In this document: piece by piece, positions 43,011-53,154 of the stretch | Layout of the letters: the number at the start of each line of letters is the position of its first letter | Numbering within the stretch: the stretch's first letter is position 1 | Assembly (NCBI GenBank): GCA_947623455.1 | Contig: OX392533.1 | Location: forward strand, 32,548,229-32,612,228 | Length of the DNA stretch: 64,000 bases | DNA from: Mimachlamys varia | Taxonomy: Eukaryota > Mollusca > Bivalvia > Pectinida > Pectinidae | Reading direction: 5' to 3' | Program-made: the position numbers and the translations under genes | The notes under the pieces: generated by a model | The model's database searches: none | What the model was told of the DNA's origin: nothing | What the model saw: the letters and a program-made list of their open reading frames with translations, nothing else

Positions 43011-44403
43011 TTAAATCTATTTTAACTTTAAACGACTTCTTCTAAAATACAAAAAGCCCTGGAAGCATGATATTTGGCTGAAAGGTTCCTAGGATGAAGC
43101 CCGACAAAGTTTGCAAAAGGAAATGTCCTTGACCTATAGTCATGGTCACAGTGGTCAAATCTGTTAAAACCTTCAAACGACTACTTCTAAAATACCAAAA
43201 GCCCTAGAAGCATGATATTTGTCTGAAAGGTTCCTTGGATGAAGCCCAACAAAGTATATGAAAAGAAATGACCTTGACTTATATTCAAGGTCACAGGGGT
43301 CAAATCTGTTAAAACATTCAAACGACTTCTTCTGAAATACCAAAAGCCCTGGAAGCATATTTGGCTGAAATGTTCCTTGGATGAAACCCGACAAAGTTTG
43401 CGAAAAGAAATGACCTTGACCTGTATTAAATGTCACAGGGGTCAAATCTGTTAAAACTTTTAACGACTTCTTCTGAAATACCAAAAGCCCTAGAAGCATG
43501 ATATTTAGCTGAAGGGTTCCTTGGATGAAGCCTGACAAAGTTTGCAAAAAGAAATGACCTTGACCTATATTCAAGGTCACAGGGGTCAAATATGTTAAAA
43601 CATTCAAACGACTTCTTTAGAAATATCAAAAGCCCTAGAAGCATGACATTTGGCTGAAAAGTTTCTTTGATGAAGTCTGACAAAGTTTGCGAAAAGAGAC
43701 GACCTTGATCTTTATTCAAGGTCACAGGGGTCAAATTTGTAAGAACCTTTAAACGAATTCTTCTGAAATACCAAAATCCCTAGATACATAATATTTGGCT
43801 GAAATGTTCCTTGGATGAAGCCCGACAAAGTTTGCGAAAAGAAATGACCTTGACCTATATTCAAGGTCACAAGGGTCAAATTTATTAAAATCTTCGATCA
43901 ACTTCTTCTGAAGTACCAAAAGCCCTAGAAGCATGATATTTGGCTGAAATGTTCCTTGGATGAAGCCCGACAAAGTTGGCGAAAAGAAATGACCTTGACC
44001 TATATTCAAGGTCACAGGGGTCAAATCTTTTAATACCTTTAAACGACTTCTTCTGAAATACCAAAAGCCCTAGAAGCATGATATTTGGCTGAAAGGTTCC
44101 TTGGATGAAGCCCAAACTTTGGGAAGGAAAATGAGCTTGACCCATATTAAAGGTCACAGTGGTTAAAAGCTTTGAGCGACTTCTTCTGATAAAGCGAAAA
44201 GCTTTTAACCAGCGTCCTTGGATGAAGCCAAACAAAATTTGAAAATGAAAATGATGTTGTATTATAAGGTCACAGGGGTAAAATATGATTAAATCTTAAG
44301 ATGTTCTTCTAAATGTCTTGCATTAAAAGATTTTAGGGTTACACTATAATATAAGTCAGAGATTGATACCAGGTGAGCGATGCAGGCCCATTGGGCCTCT
44401 TGT
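43011..44403 (+). repeat. Long dispersed repeat A, copy 4, right part with eight 145-bp units
   Basis: The motif CGACTTCT (or variant) recurs at 43033, 43178, 43323, 43464, 43609, 43754, about 43899 and 44044, mostly exactly 145 bp apart. Each unit includes 'gatatttggctgaaa', 'ttccttggatgaagcc' and 'aaggtcacaggggtcaaat'. Ends AGGTGAGCGATGCAGGCCCA then TTGGGCCTCTTGT. The minus-strand ORFs (up to 144 codons) that cross it only reflect the repeat. Confidence 0.9.
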
Positions 44404-45039
44404 ATTTGTAACTTGACAGATATACTAATATGTTCACGAGACCATCACGAAAGTAAAAAGAATGGCCGGTCAGGGGCTTGTTAAAAAAGATTGAAAATAT
44501 TAAATGTAGAACATAACTTGTTTCTTTCACAGCAGATTTTTTGTCCTTTGTTAAAAAAAAATGTTTCCAGATTCTATCCAATGGTAAAAAGTTCAAATGT
44601 AAAACAAAATCAAACAAAGACAACATATCCTTACACTCATGAGAATTCACAGTTCACAAATAATTTCTCCAAACTTAATATTGACCTTTTGAAATTCAAA
44701 AATTTGTTAAAATGTGCTTCTGCTTTGTAATATGATTGTTCTTGATATTTTTGCGCTTAGCTATATTCAATACAGGGAAAAGTTACTTCTTGATTGTGAA
44801 CTAAATTTTATTATTTAGCTGAATAAGAACAGCTTTTCGCTGTGAAATACGCCGCGACTGAAACATCCCTTGTTGTTTCCTCAGTTCCCTTAAAATAATG
44901 GTTAAACTCACATATTTGTGTTTCATTTTACATGATTCTGTAACGCGAGTCAGTGGCTATTATTGACAATGTGACTGAATATCACGCTTTCCTTACAAGA
45001 TATCTACCATTCACGATCAAACACATTTATACTTTAGGC
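44404..45039. other. No gene recognised
   Basis: Downstream of the gene B terminal exon; no coding sequence identified. Confidence 0.4.
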
Positions 45040-45115
45040 CTATCAGCAGAACAGCACGGTAACCCAAAAAAAACACGGTGATGTTAATATGCAAATCATC
45101 CTTTATTACAGTATT
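45040..45115. repeat. Unexpanded relative of the 18-bp satellite locus
   Basis: 'aggcctatcagcagaacagc acggtaaccca' and 'tcctttattacagtattc' flank about one unit here. The same flanks surround an expanded array at 61797-62060. On the minus strand TTTATT (45102-45107) gives AATAAA about 410 nt beyond the gene B stop, a candidate polyadenylation signal. Confidence 0.6.
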
Positions 45116-45185
45116 CTTGTATCAGTGATATTTATAGATTATCACACTGTTGATAAACTGTTTAACATATATATACTACTACCTG

Positions 45186-45400
45186 ATATATTTCTTAATA
45201 TAAGAAATGTCAATTAAACACCATAGTTTTGAAACGACTTGTAGTGTCGTCGATCGCATATATTTCTTAATATAAGAAATGTCAATTAAAAACCATAGTT
45301 TTGGAACGACTTGTAGGGTCATCGATCGCATATATTTCTTAATATAAGAAATGTCAATTAAACACCATAGTTTTGGAACGATTTCTTTGGTCATCGATCG
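45186..45400. repeat. 72-bp tandem repeat, three copies
   Basis: TTTCTTAATA recurs at 45191, 45263 and 45335, exactly 72 bp apart. Each unit contains the near-palindrome TTTCTTAATATAAGAAA and 'gtcaattaaacaccatagtt'. The period equals 24 codons, so the minus strand stays open (90 codons) as an artefact. Lies in the presumed 3' UTR of gene B. Confidence 0.9.
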
Positions 45401-45519
45401 CGATCTGTCTCTGGCAAACGTACACAAACAAAGATTTGCGCGGAAGAACACCTTAACATTATGCGAAAATAATTCTAGCAGAAAGTGAATGCTCCTTGCA
45501 AACTTTCTCCGTGAAATAG

Positions 45520-45600
45520 CTAGGGATTGTTATTAATGCTGTTTGCGTCTTTCCGCTCTTTCTGTAGCAGCCAGGTGATCTGGTTTCCATTTTTCATCAC
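45520..45600 (-). CDS. Phosphoethanolamine N-methyltransferase-like gene B, terminal exon 4
   Basis: After the acceptor ...cttcattttcag the minus strand reads VMKNGNQITWLLQKERK, the family's NQ(V/I)xWLLxK block, then DANSINNNP and a TAG at 45520-45522. Phase 0 joins exon 3. No donor is evident before the stop, so the protein would end here with only the first methyltransferase domain. Nematode PMT-1 has one active methyltransferase domain at the N terminus and PMT-2 one at the C terminus; plant enzymes have both. The alternative is a missed donor and a longer protein. Confidence 0.7.
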   Translation of the reverse strand: MMKNGNQITWLLQKERKDANSINNNP

Positions 45601-45854
45601 CTGAAAATGAAGATCGATTGAAACAAATATAAAACTTGTCATATCAACTACCCTATATCTGATCTGTAACATATGTTGAAATGTTAAAATTTTGCTTATT
45701 TAAAATAAAATGCAGATAAAAATATGTGTATAGACAAATATGACTGCATGATTTATTATGATGGCAGAGTTACAGCTAAACTTTTCAATGATGTAAATTT
45801 GTGCTTGCAATGCCAGTAACTGTTTTAATACACCAATTTCAATTTGTATTTCAC

Positions 45855-46195
45855 CGGAGACTTCGTCTCAAGTAACCTTTTCCAATCGTCTTTTGTCCGT
45901 CGTCCGTCCGTAAACAATTTACATATTTTTCTAAAAAAAAAAACCGAACCAATTTGAATGAAATCTAACAGAAACCTTCCCTAGCTAAAGATGCCCCAAC
46001 GTCCAAACCACCTAGGAACCTGAGGGAAAATAGTTAAAATTTCAAGAATCTTCTCGGCCAGACCCAGATATACACGGTTTCGCGTTGAAAGAATCCCCCG
46101 GGGGGGGGGGGGGGCTCAAAAGGGTCACAATGGCTAAAATTTTAAGTCTCCTTCTTACTCAGGTGACCGTTAAGGCACTGGGCCTCTAGTTTTTA
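45855..46195 (+). repeat. Dispersed repeat related to long repeats A/F
   Basis: 'caccggagacttcgtctcaa gtaacc' with 'tgtccgtcgtccgtccgtaa' at the left and 'tcaggtgaccgttaaggcac tgggcctctagt' at the right. Contains a G13 run near 46098-46112. Non-coding. Confidence 0.55.
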
Positions 46196-46434
46196 TATCT
46201 GCAAAAACTAAAATCCCACTGAATCCCTCTCGTGTTGTCCAGATCATAGAGAATAATTGGTTTTCAACGAATGCAGAAAGGCTATATATTTAAGACAATT
46301 AAACATGTAATTAAGCTACATATATGTTGTAAAAGTGTTGCTCAGGCAAACGTCGACTTTTCTTCTTCAAATTAACTACATTTACGGTATTTTCATCGTC
46401 ATTCTATCTGTATAGAACAATCTGATAAAAAAAA

Positions 46435-47040
46435 CACAGGGATTCGAGAGTCGCAGGTTGGTCAGAACTATGGTCAAGTTTCATGGTCGCCTTCTTTGTC
46501 TCATTGAACTTCGTGTGATATGAAGAATGACGTTTTTTAGTATGTTCATTAATGTGCTTACTTGTGATTGACTTATGACTCGGTTCTCATGTCGAGAACT
46601 GGATGTTTACATGGATGTGACCAAGATTTACATGATAGCTGTCGTCGATGAAGCAAAAGACGCTTACTCCGCCGGAACACCTGGGCCCGTATTCATGAAA
46701 CTGTTCTCATGCTCAAGCATGGATTCTGTGCTCACGCCAGCTTTCTTGAAACTTACTTGAATGATGTCGAAGAGTCCATAAGTCATTGTAAATGTTGAAA
46801 ACAGCTTTCGGCTTCATGCCTCTTCAACTTTTTACCAAAACTTTAACAAGATTGTTTAAATAATTAAGAGTTATAACAAGAAATACGGCTTGAGCACAGA
46901 ATCCATGCTTGAGCATAAGAACGGTTTCATGAATACGGGCCCAGGTATTATTCTCTTGCACTTGTACAAGGGTCTCCATGGAAGTATTTCCTTTGTTCAT
47001 ATTTTGCCACTAGTTTAATCGAAATCAAAATCATAATCAG
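46435..47040 (+). mobile_element. PLE copy: RT end and tail, split by a MITE
   Basis: 'cacagggattcgagagtcgc' through 'ttcatggtcgcc' is the RT C-terminal end. The tail includes 'tgtcgtcgatgaagcaaaag acgcttactccgccggaaca cct', then the MITE 46683-46942, then 'attattctcttgcacttgta' and the end of the tail. The insertion point is inside the hammerhead-like hairpin. Confidence 0.75.
46683..46942. mobile_element. MITE with GGGCCCGTATTCATGAAAC termini
   Basis: GGGCCCGTATTCATGAAAC (46683) and GTTTCATGAATACGGGCCC (ending 46942) are perfect inverted repeats. Pairing continues as 'tctcatgctcaagcatggat' against 'atccatgcttgagcataaga'. Non-coding. Confidence 0.85.
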
Positions 47041-47044
47041 ACCT

Positions 47045-47420
47045 AAAATAGATTAAACCAGGGACGAAATCATCCTCGATATCCAGGGGTTACGATCACC
47101 TATGTAATCTACACCCCTGGAATATATCATGGCAAAATTGAAAGCTCCCGGGTCTGCCACCTAGCGGTCACTGTGCGTTGTGTCCCTTTGAATCACGTAA
47201 TCACCGACCAATCAAAATTGCGTGTAACAAAACGGCTTCTGCAATGAATGTAAACAAGGAAGAACATCTCATTCGGTTGATCTATGAAAAATTCAAGCTT
47301 GATCAAATTAGACAGCATCAGGAAACGGCGATCAACGCACTGAGTCCTTGCCGTAAATGGTGTCGTTGAAGATTGTTCTTCTCTGTTTTACTGGTAAAGA
47401 TCCATGACACAGTCGACACT
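47045..47420. repeat. Possible dispersed element with CCAGGGGT hairpin
   Basis: 'atccaggggttacgatcacc' and 'tgtaatctacacccctgga' (47080-47120) pair as inverted repeats. The following sequence holds a short ORF (47178-47369) of unknown type. Function not recognised. Confidence 0.35.
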
Positions 47421-47629
47421 ATGCCATGTTTGTTTACATTTTTTCTGTCCCATTAGTAGAGCGCGTGATCAAATGTAAGGTGCGCTCTGATTGGACGCAG
47501 CCAGACCTAGCTGCATCCAATGAAAATTCTCGTCGCGGGATTTACGAAATGTGGTCTATATATGCCAAGGGTGAAGATGAGTATGCGGATCGTAACCCTT
47601 GGCTAGCGAAGATGGGACGAAATATAAGC

Positions 47630-48290
47630 AAAGACAAGATTTACACGGAAACCCTTATCAAATTTAAAGAGAGTAAATCCAGGTGTTTTGGGAGATTAGG
47701 CGTCTACATAGACGGCACCCGCCATGTTAGTCTAGGTCAAATCCAAGTCAATCGCTATCACAACAAGCATATAAATGAGCACTTTAAAAAATCAATCAAC
47801 TTCATATACAGGTATACATATGATTTTTCAGTGTGACAAAAATTTGAGACCATAAAACTTGTTCAAAGTCTTTCCTAACTTGCATCTCTCCCATCCTTGT
47901 GTCGTAAGTCTGTACTCAGCAGATAACATCTATCACGACAAAATCGATATTTAGAGCAAACTATAGAATAGCGAATCAATCGACACATGTGATTTAGGAA
48001 ACAGGCTTTTTGCTATTAAGAAAAAAATAAATGTTTATTGAATACTTTTTAGTAAGCTGTCAATGTTGGTCAGATTCGGGTAAACATCCAGGTAAGCAGT
48101 TAAGGAAGAGGCATATATGTCCTTGACTTCATGTATAGGATATATGCAGCAAATCTTTTGATATTTATAGACACACTGTTGTCGATATACCTGAAGGTAA
48201 ACTAAGATTTTTGCTCCATGTCCTTATAATGATAAACTCTTCGAAGAATTTAGTCTTGTATGCAAACAAAAACAAATCAGCTATAAGATG
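47630..48290 (-). mobile_element. PLE copy, heavily degraded
   Basis: 'gacaagatttacacggaaac', 'gtctacatagacggcacccg ccatg' (tail, hairpin eroded), 'accataaaacttgttcaaag' (RT end) and pieces of the RYIDD/RTGNK region to about 48290. Lies in gene B intron 3. Confidence 0.65.
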
Positions 48291-48486
48291 GGCAAATAAG
48301 GAAAAAATAAGCCACTACTGAACTGAGTGAAGTTCGACCATATTTTTCAGGGCAAACGTCGAATTTAATCTTCAAACTATCATAGCTTACTATCTGTTTA
48401 GACATTTTTACCTGGATTAACTATTGAAATATACTTTTAACAATCAGAAATCTGCCAGGTTTTCCTGTGCTTGTGTATGTTATTAC

Positions 48487-48635
48487 CGTGCGATATGTAT
48501 CCACAGGCCTCGAAGCAATGACGTTCAAACCATAGACCGTGTCTTTGTCCTCTGTTGGCAACGTAACTGTCCGAAACAGGGCTTCATAGTCCTTCGGCTG
48601 ACGATAGTGTGTAGTGGCTTTTAGAGATATATTAC
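48487..48635 (-). CDS. Phosphoethanolamine N-methyltransferase-like gene B, exon 3
   Basis: 149-bp exon, acceptor ...catttacag, donor GTAATAACA. Reads NISLKATTHYRQPKDYEALF and VYGLNVIASRPVDTYRT. THYR-x-P-x-x-YEALF is a family landmark after the first catalytic domain. Phase 1 in and 0 out. One codon shorter than gene A exon 3 (535-686) and clearly paralogous. No lesions. Confidence 0.85.
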
Positions 48636-49382
48636 CTGTAAATGTTAACATATTGTTAGTTTTTCGTTACATTTATGACCTGGGATGATCAGACTTCTAC
48701 AAGTCTAACAACTTATGGACAGCAATATAAACATAGACCATAATGTACATTTTAACACTCTTCTTGCACAGGAGTTGTATCATGTGAGTTATGATATATC
48801 CCGGTTACATGCTAACTTCAGGTCGCATATTCAAATAACAGGGCTTTATGTGTTTGTGCCAAAACGGCATTGGCTGTTATTGGAAGTATTTCAATCCATT
48901 CAAAAATATGACAAGGACGAATTTTGACATATTCAAATGGAAATTTATTCCGTTTTCTTTGCGCATTTAATATATAAGCGCGAATGTATTCACACGGTTT
49001 CCACCAGGAATACAGCATATTTTCACACAAGAAAATGTTCAATGTTACTACATCACAAGATAGGATGCAGAAACGGCTGTTTGGCGGATATTTGATAATA
49101 GTTATGCCTAATAATTATTTAACTAATATTTGATAACTGTTCGGTAAATATTTAATATCAGTTTAAATTAATAAATGATTGTTTATTTTGATTATCTAAA
49201 TAATGTTCAGTAGGCCTTTAATATGTAGTTGGATATTCATATATGGGAGTGTGCAGTATGAAATAGGTGTATGTGCATTGAAGAATATAAGACCGTGTAC
49301 GTGTAACGTTAAATGGTGTAAATTGTGAGGATATATTTATGATTTTTATTGTATGCATCTTGATCAATAAAATGTTTTCAAA
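48636..49382. other. Gene B intron 2, no gene seen
   Basis: AT-rich intron sequence; the small ORFs have no family features. Confidence 0.45.
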
Positions 49383-51040
49383 AACAAGAGGCCCAAGGGC
49401 CTTAACGGTCATCTGACTACCAATTGTGATACCATTATGGAATTAGTTTAAACAATATTTTATTTCCATCAGTGTACATGTATATTACATATATAGAAAT
49501 TGTACAAATAGTGAGGATTGGAAAACAAGCTAATAGCTTATATAAATTCCTCTCCTCTAGGAATAAGTAATACAATCATGTAACAATATGCCACACAAAT
49601 GTGGTTTTCAAGATGGTGATGATCATGGATTTCTTCGGAACAGTGCGAAAAATAACATTTGGTCAGAATCATTTTAGGCAAGTTTCAGATCATGGAAAGT
49701 GTTAGATGTGGATGCAAAATGGGGGCTGTTGCAGCCATCTTGGATCTCTGACGGACTGGAGAAATAACAACATTTGGTTGGGACTATCTGGGGATCATTT
49801 TTCTATGAAAAGTTTTAAATGTGTATTCAAAATGGGGGCTGTGGCAGCCATCTTGGATGTCTGACGGAACTTGAGAAGAAGTTTGAAATGTGTTTTTCAA
49901 GATGGCGGCTCTGAAGGCCATCTTGGATTTCCGACCAACCTGAAAAATAACAACACTTGGTCAGGACAATCTCAGAATCACTTCAGCCAAGTTTTAGCTT
50001 AATCCCACAGGTAGAACTTGAGAAGAAGTTGGAAATGTGTTTTGTAAGATGGCGGCCATCTTGGATTTCGAACCGACCGAAAAGTAACAACTCATGGTCA
50101 GGACCATCTCAGGAAAATTTCAGCCAAGTTTCAGCTTAATCCCACAGGTGAAACTTGAGAGAAATTTGGAAATGTGTTTTTCAAGATGGCGGCTCTGAAG
50201 GCCATCTTGGATTTTGGACCAACCCAAAAAATAACAACACTTGGTCAGGACCATCTCAGGATCATTTCAGCTAAGTTTCAGCTTAATCCCACTGGTAGAA
50301 CTTGAGAAGAAGTTGAAAATGTGTTTTTCAAGATGGCGGCTCTGGCGGCCATCTTGGATTTCGGACTGACCCGAAAAATAACAACGCTTGGTCAGGACTA
50401 TCTCAGGATCATTTCAGCCAAGTTTCAGCTTAATCCCAGTGGTAGAACTTAAGAAGAAGTTTAAAATAGGTGTTGTTCAGGAAAACAGTGATTGCGCAAT
50501 CATGTCACAAAATGGCCACCATGGCACAAATGTCGAGAGTTTTTCGGACCCGAAAAATAACAACATTTTATGGGCTGCCCTTCCTGAACATCCCTACCAA
50601 TTTTCAGCTCACAGGTACCAGTGGAACTGTAGAAGAAGTTTAATATGTGTTTTTCAAGATGTCAGATATGGCGGCCATCTTGGATTTCGGACCGACCCGA
50701 AAAATAACAACACTTGGTCAGGACCATCTCAGGATCATTTCAGCTAAGTTTCAGCTTAATCCCACTGGTAGAACTTGAGAAGAAGTTGAAAATGTGTTTT
50801 TCAAGATGGCGGCTCTGGCGGCCATCTTGGATTTCGGACCGACCCGAAAAATAACAACACTTGGTCAGGACCATCTCAGGATCATTTCAGCTAAGTTTCA
50901 GCTTATTCCCATTGGTAGAACTTGAGAAGAAGTTTGAAATGTGAAAAGTTTACGGACGGCGCACGGCGGACGGCGGACGACGACGGACGAAGCACGGTAA
51001 CTATAGGTCATCTTGACCCTTTGGGTCAGATGACCTAAAA
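49383..51040. repeat. Long dispersed repeat F with 147-bp units
   Basis: Begins 'aaaacaagaggcccaagggc cttaacggtcatctgac' and ends 'ggtcatcttgaccctttggg tcagatgacctaaaa'; the ends are related as inverted repeats. GATGGCGGC-type motifs at 49901, 50048, 50185, 50332, 50658 and 50805 give a unit of mostly 147 bp containing 'aagatggcggctctgg', 'ccatcttggatttcggacc' and 'cttggtcaggaccatctcag'. Lies in gene B intron 2, non-coding. Confidence 0.85.
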
Positions 51041-51606
51041 AAGAATGCAGAATGAAAATTTTTGGAACAATAACTTCGTTAATATTCTGATATTGAACCA
51101 TATTACTTTGACGAATGACTTATCCTGTATTGGATATAAGTTTTTCATGACTCGCTCTCAGTACATTTTGTTCAAGTAAATAAGGATCTTACATAGGCGT
51201 CGATTTTATAGTGAGTTTTGTTAAACGAGTTCAGTAAGTTAATATGTCACGATCGGTTTGACAAATTAAATTGATCTAACGAATTTAATGAATCCACCTT
51301 GACACAAGTGAAACAATATATTTATCACATAAATTATATAAATGAGAAAAATACGGAAAACGCAAGAAATCAATTTAATGGTGAGAAGGCAAATTTCTAC
51401 TTAACGATTTTCAATACCGAGACAAGCATGTGAAGTAACAAGACGTAATTTGTTCATGACGCCACAATAGTGTTCTTAAACATGTGTTATACCATATTTA
51501 TGACATGAATGAACGGGTCAGTTATATGTGATAATAGTATTAACTTGCTGATATTGTATCGTTAATTTTAAAAAGTAATTGAAGACGATTTTTCAGAAAA
51601 TGTTAC
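51041..51606. other. Gene B intron 2, no gene seen
   Basis: AT-rich; no coding sequence. Ends at the donor of exon 2 (51605-51606, minus strand). Confidence 0.5.
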
Positions 51607-51899
51607 CTGATCCATGTACACATGATTCTCTCATGAAGATTTGGCCATTGACTGGTAACCATAGCAGCATCTTTTCTAGTAAACTCCGAGCAGAAACGTC
51701 ATCAAAATACATGAAGAGCCAGTTGGTAAAGATAAAGCCGGCACTATCAGGTGACAACTGAAGGTTCAATGCGTCATCTACAACGTAGTCTATATTGTCA
51801 AAACTGCTGTTTATCTCCTTGTTCTTCTCTATGAATTTATCAACAAAATCTACAGCGAGGACATGCTTTGCTTTCTGTGCCAGATGCGTCGTGAAACGC
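51607..51899 (-). CDS. Phosphoethanolamine N-methyltransferase-like gene B, exon 2 (SAM-binding core)
   Basis: 293 bp, acceptor ...tatctcgtttcag, donor GTAACATTT. Reads RFTTHLAQKAKHVLAVDF, YVVDDALNLQLSPDSAGF, IFTNWLFMYFDD, MLLWLPVNGQIFMRESC and GSG. The glycine codon split (GG|G) joins exon 1b and places R-F-T directly after the GAGIG SAM loop. AVDF is the post-I motif that contacts the SAM ribose; FTNWLFMY is typical of this family. Same length and phases as gene A exon 2. No lesions. Confidence 0.9.
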
Positions 51900-52022
51900 C
51901 TGAAACGAGATATGCGCATATTTTACGAGACAAGTACGGTTTTAAAATGAAAAGTGAAATAAAACAGTACGTCAGAGTATACTTTTGTATATAACATTGA
52001 TGACGTTCTTGCTGATTCTTAC

Positions 52023-52191
52023 CCGATTCCAGCACCGAGTTCTACGACATCTAAATCCGCTATGGCTGGTAGATAAGACAATATTTCTGAAACCTCCCGT
52101 TCGCTCAGTTCTTTATATCTTGTGTTGAGCATCATTCCTTCAATAGAAGCATCCTGCTGTTTCCAATTGTTCCTCAATGTATCTCGCTCGT
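52023..52191 (-). CDS. Phosphoethanolamine N-methyltransferase-like gene B, exon 1b (SAM motif I)
   Basis: 169 bp from the acceptor ...ttttgtgtttatag to the donor GTAAGAATC. Reads ERDTLRNNWKQQDASIEGMM, ELSEREVSEILSYLP and DVVELGAGIG. The ATG at 52199-52201 is inside the intron, so translation starts in an undetected exon further right. The intron to exon 2 is only 123 bp, against 12.2 kb in gene A. This gene is the intact template for reading gene A. Confidence 0.88.
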
Positions 52192-52764
52192 CTATAAACA
52201 CAAAAAGAGGTAATGCAAACGCTCATTCATGTATATCTGTTTCATTTTGTACAACTTTTATACAACAGCAATAACAACATGCGAAATATAGTAGTTTAGT
52301 GCGGGAGCACTCTAAAGTCAGATCCGCGATATCACGAGCAGATAGCTACACCAACATACCTTGTCTCTAGCGCATACACACAGGTAAGCTTACCAATACA
52401 CATATAGAAGTATGTTCTCTAATGAGTTAAAATGTCGGTAGGTGTAAAATACAATAACCAACCCAAGAAAAAGGAGTGCTCACACTTACACATAGAAGCA
52501 TCTCAAATACACACGCAGTTAATGCATACATTCACATTGCATCAACAGGAAGAAGCCCTCGAATTACTTTGGCTATTTAAAAAACGGAAAACTTTCCTTA
52601 TAAAACTATGGTAAACCAGCACGCAACAGCAAAACAAAAAGCAAGCAAAATTAAGACAGTTATGTACCATCATTCTACATAATATATTATAATGTACAAT
52701 TAAGTACCTGAAAAACCTTTTCATATTTCCCTAATAGCATTTATTTGTCAATATCGAATCTTAA
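52192..52764. other. Gene B upstream or first-intron sequence
   Basis: No further methyltransferase exon recognised. The first coding exon may be very short. Confidence 0.4.
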
Positions 52765-53150
52765 AGGCCCAATATACGTAACTTTTGGCAAAACTTGAAA
52801 CGAAAAGCAAGCTTAATAAATTAATATATTTATAGATTTAGTTAAGATTAGCTGATATCAGCAATATTCTAGATAAATTCTTTCGCGGTTACCGGTACAG
52901 CAGTAGTTGAAACTCTGTATTTGTAAACACGCGTCCATTTTGAACGGTCTTCTATCTTCGGTTTGTTGTTGAAGTGGGCCACACCTGAATTATTTTCAGT
53001 TTTTTGTATTTTTCTGTCAAGAGTTTTTTGTTAGTTACCGCTCAGGTTTACTTCGTTTTAGGCTTATTTTTGCATGGTTATTAACTTGATTTTTTGTCAG
53101 ATTTTTTTCAGAATCACGAAAAAATTCCTGAAGTTACGTATATTGGGCCT
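52765..53150. mobile_element. TTAA-flanked inverted-repeat element, family 2
   Basis: AGGCCCAATATACGTAACTT at the left and AAGTTACGTATATTGGGCCT at the right are perfect 20-bp inverted repeats, flanked by TTAA (52761-52764, 53151-53154). 386 bp, non-coding. A diverged copy is at 16611-16949. Confidence 0.9.
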
Positions 53151-53154
53151 TTAA

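Noticed and set aside
43173..44235. Long minus-strand ORFs (up to 144 codons) with repeated FDPCDLEYRSRSF-like segments
   Set aside because: They run across the 145-bp units of repeat A; the apparent protein repeats are the DNA repeat in shifting frames, and no start or splice context supports them.
52199..52201. ATG before ERDTL as the start of methyltransferase gene B
   Set aside because: It lies upstream of a good acceptor (ttttgtgtttatag) that aligns with the same acceptor in gene A; both ATGs are intronic.
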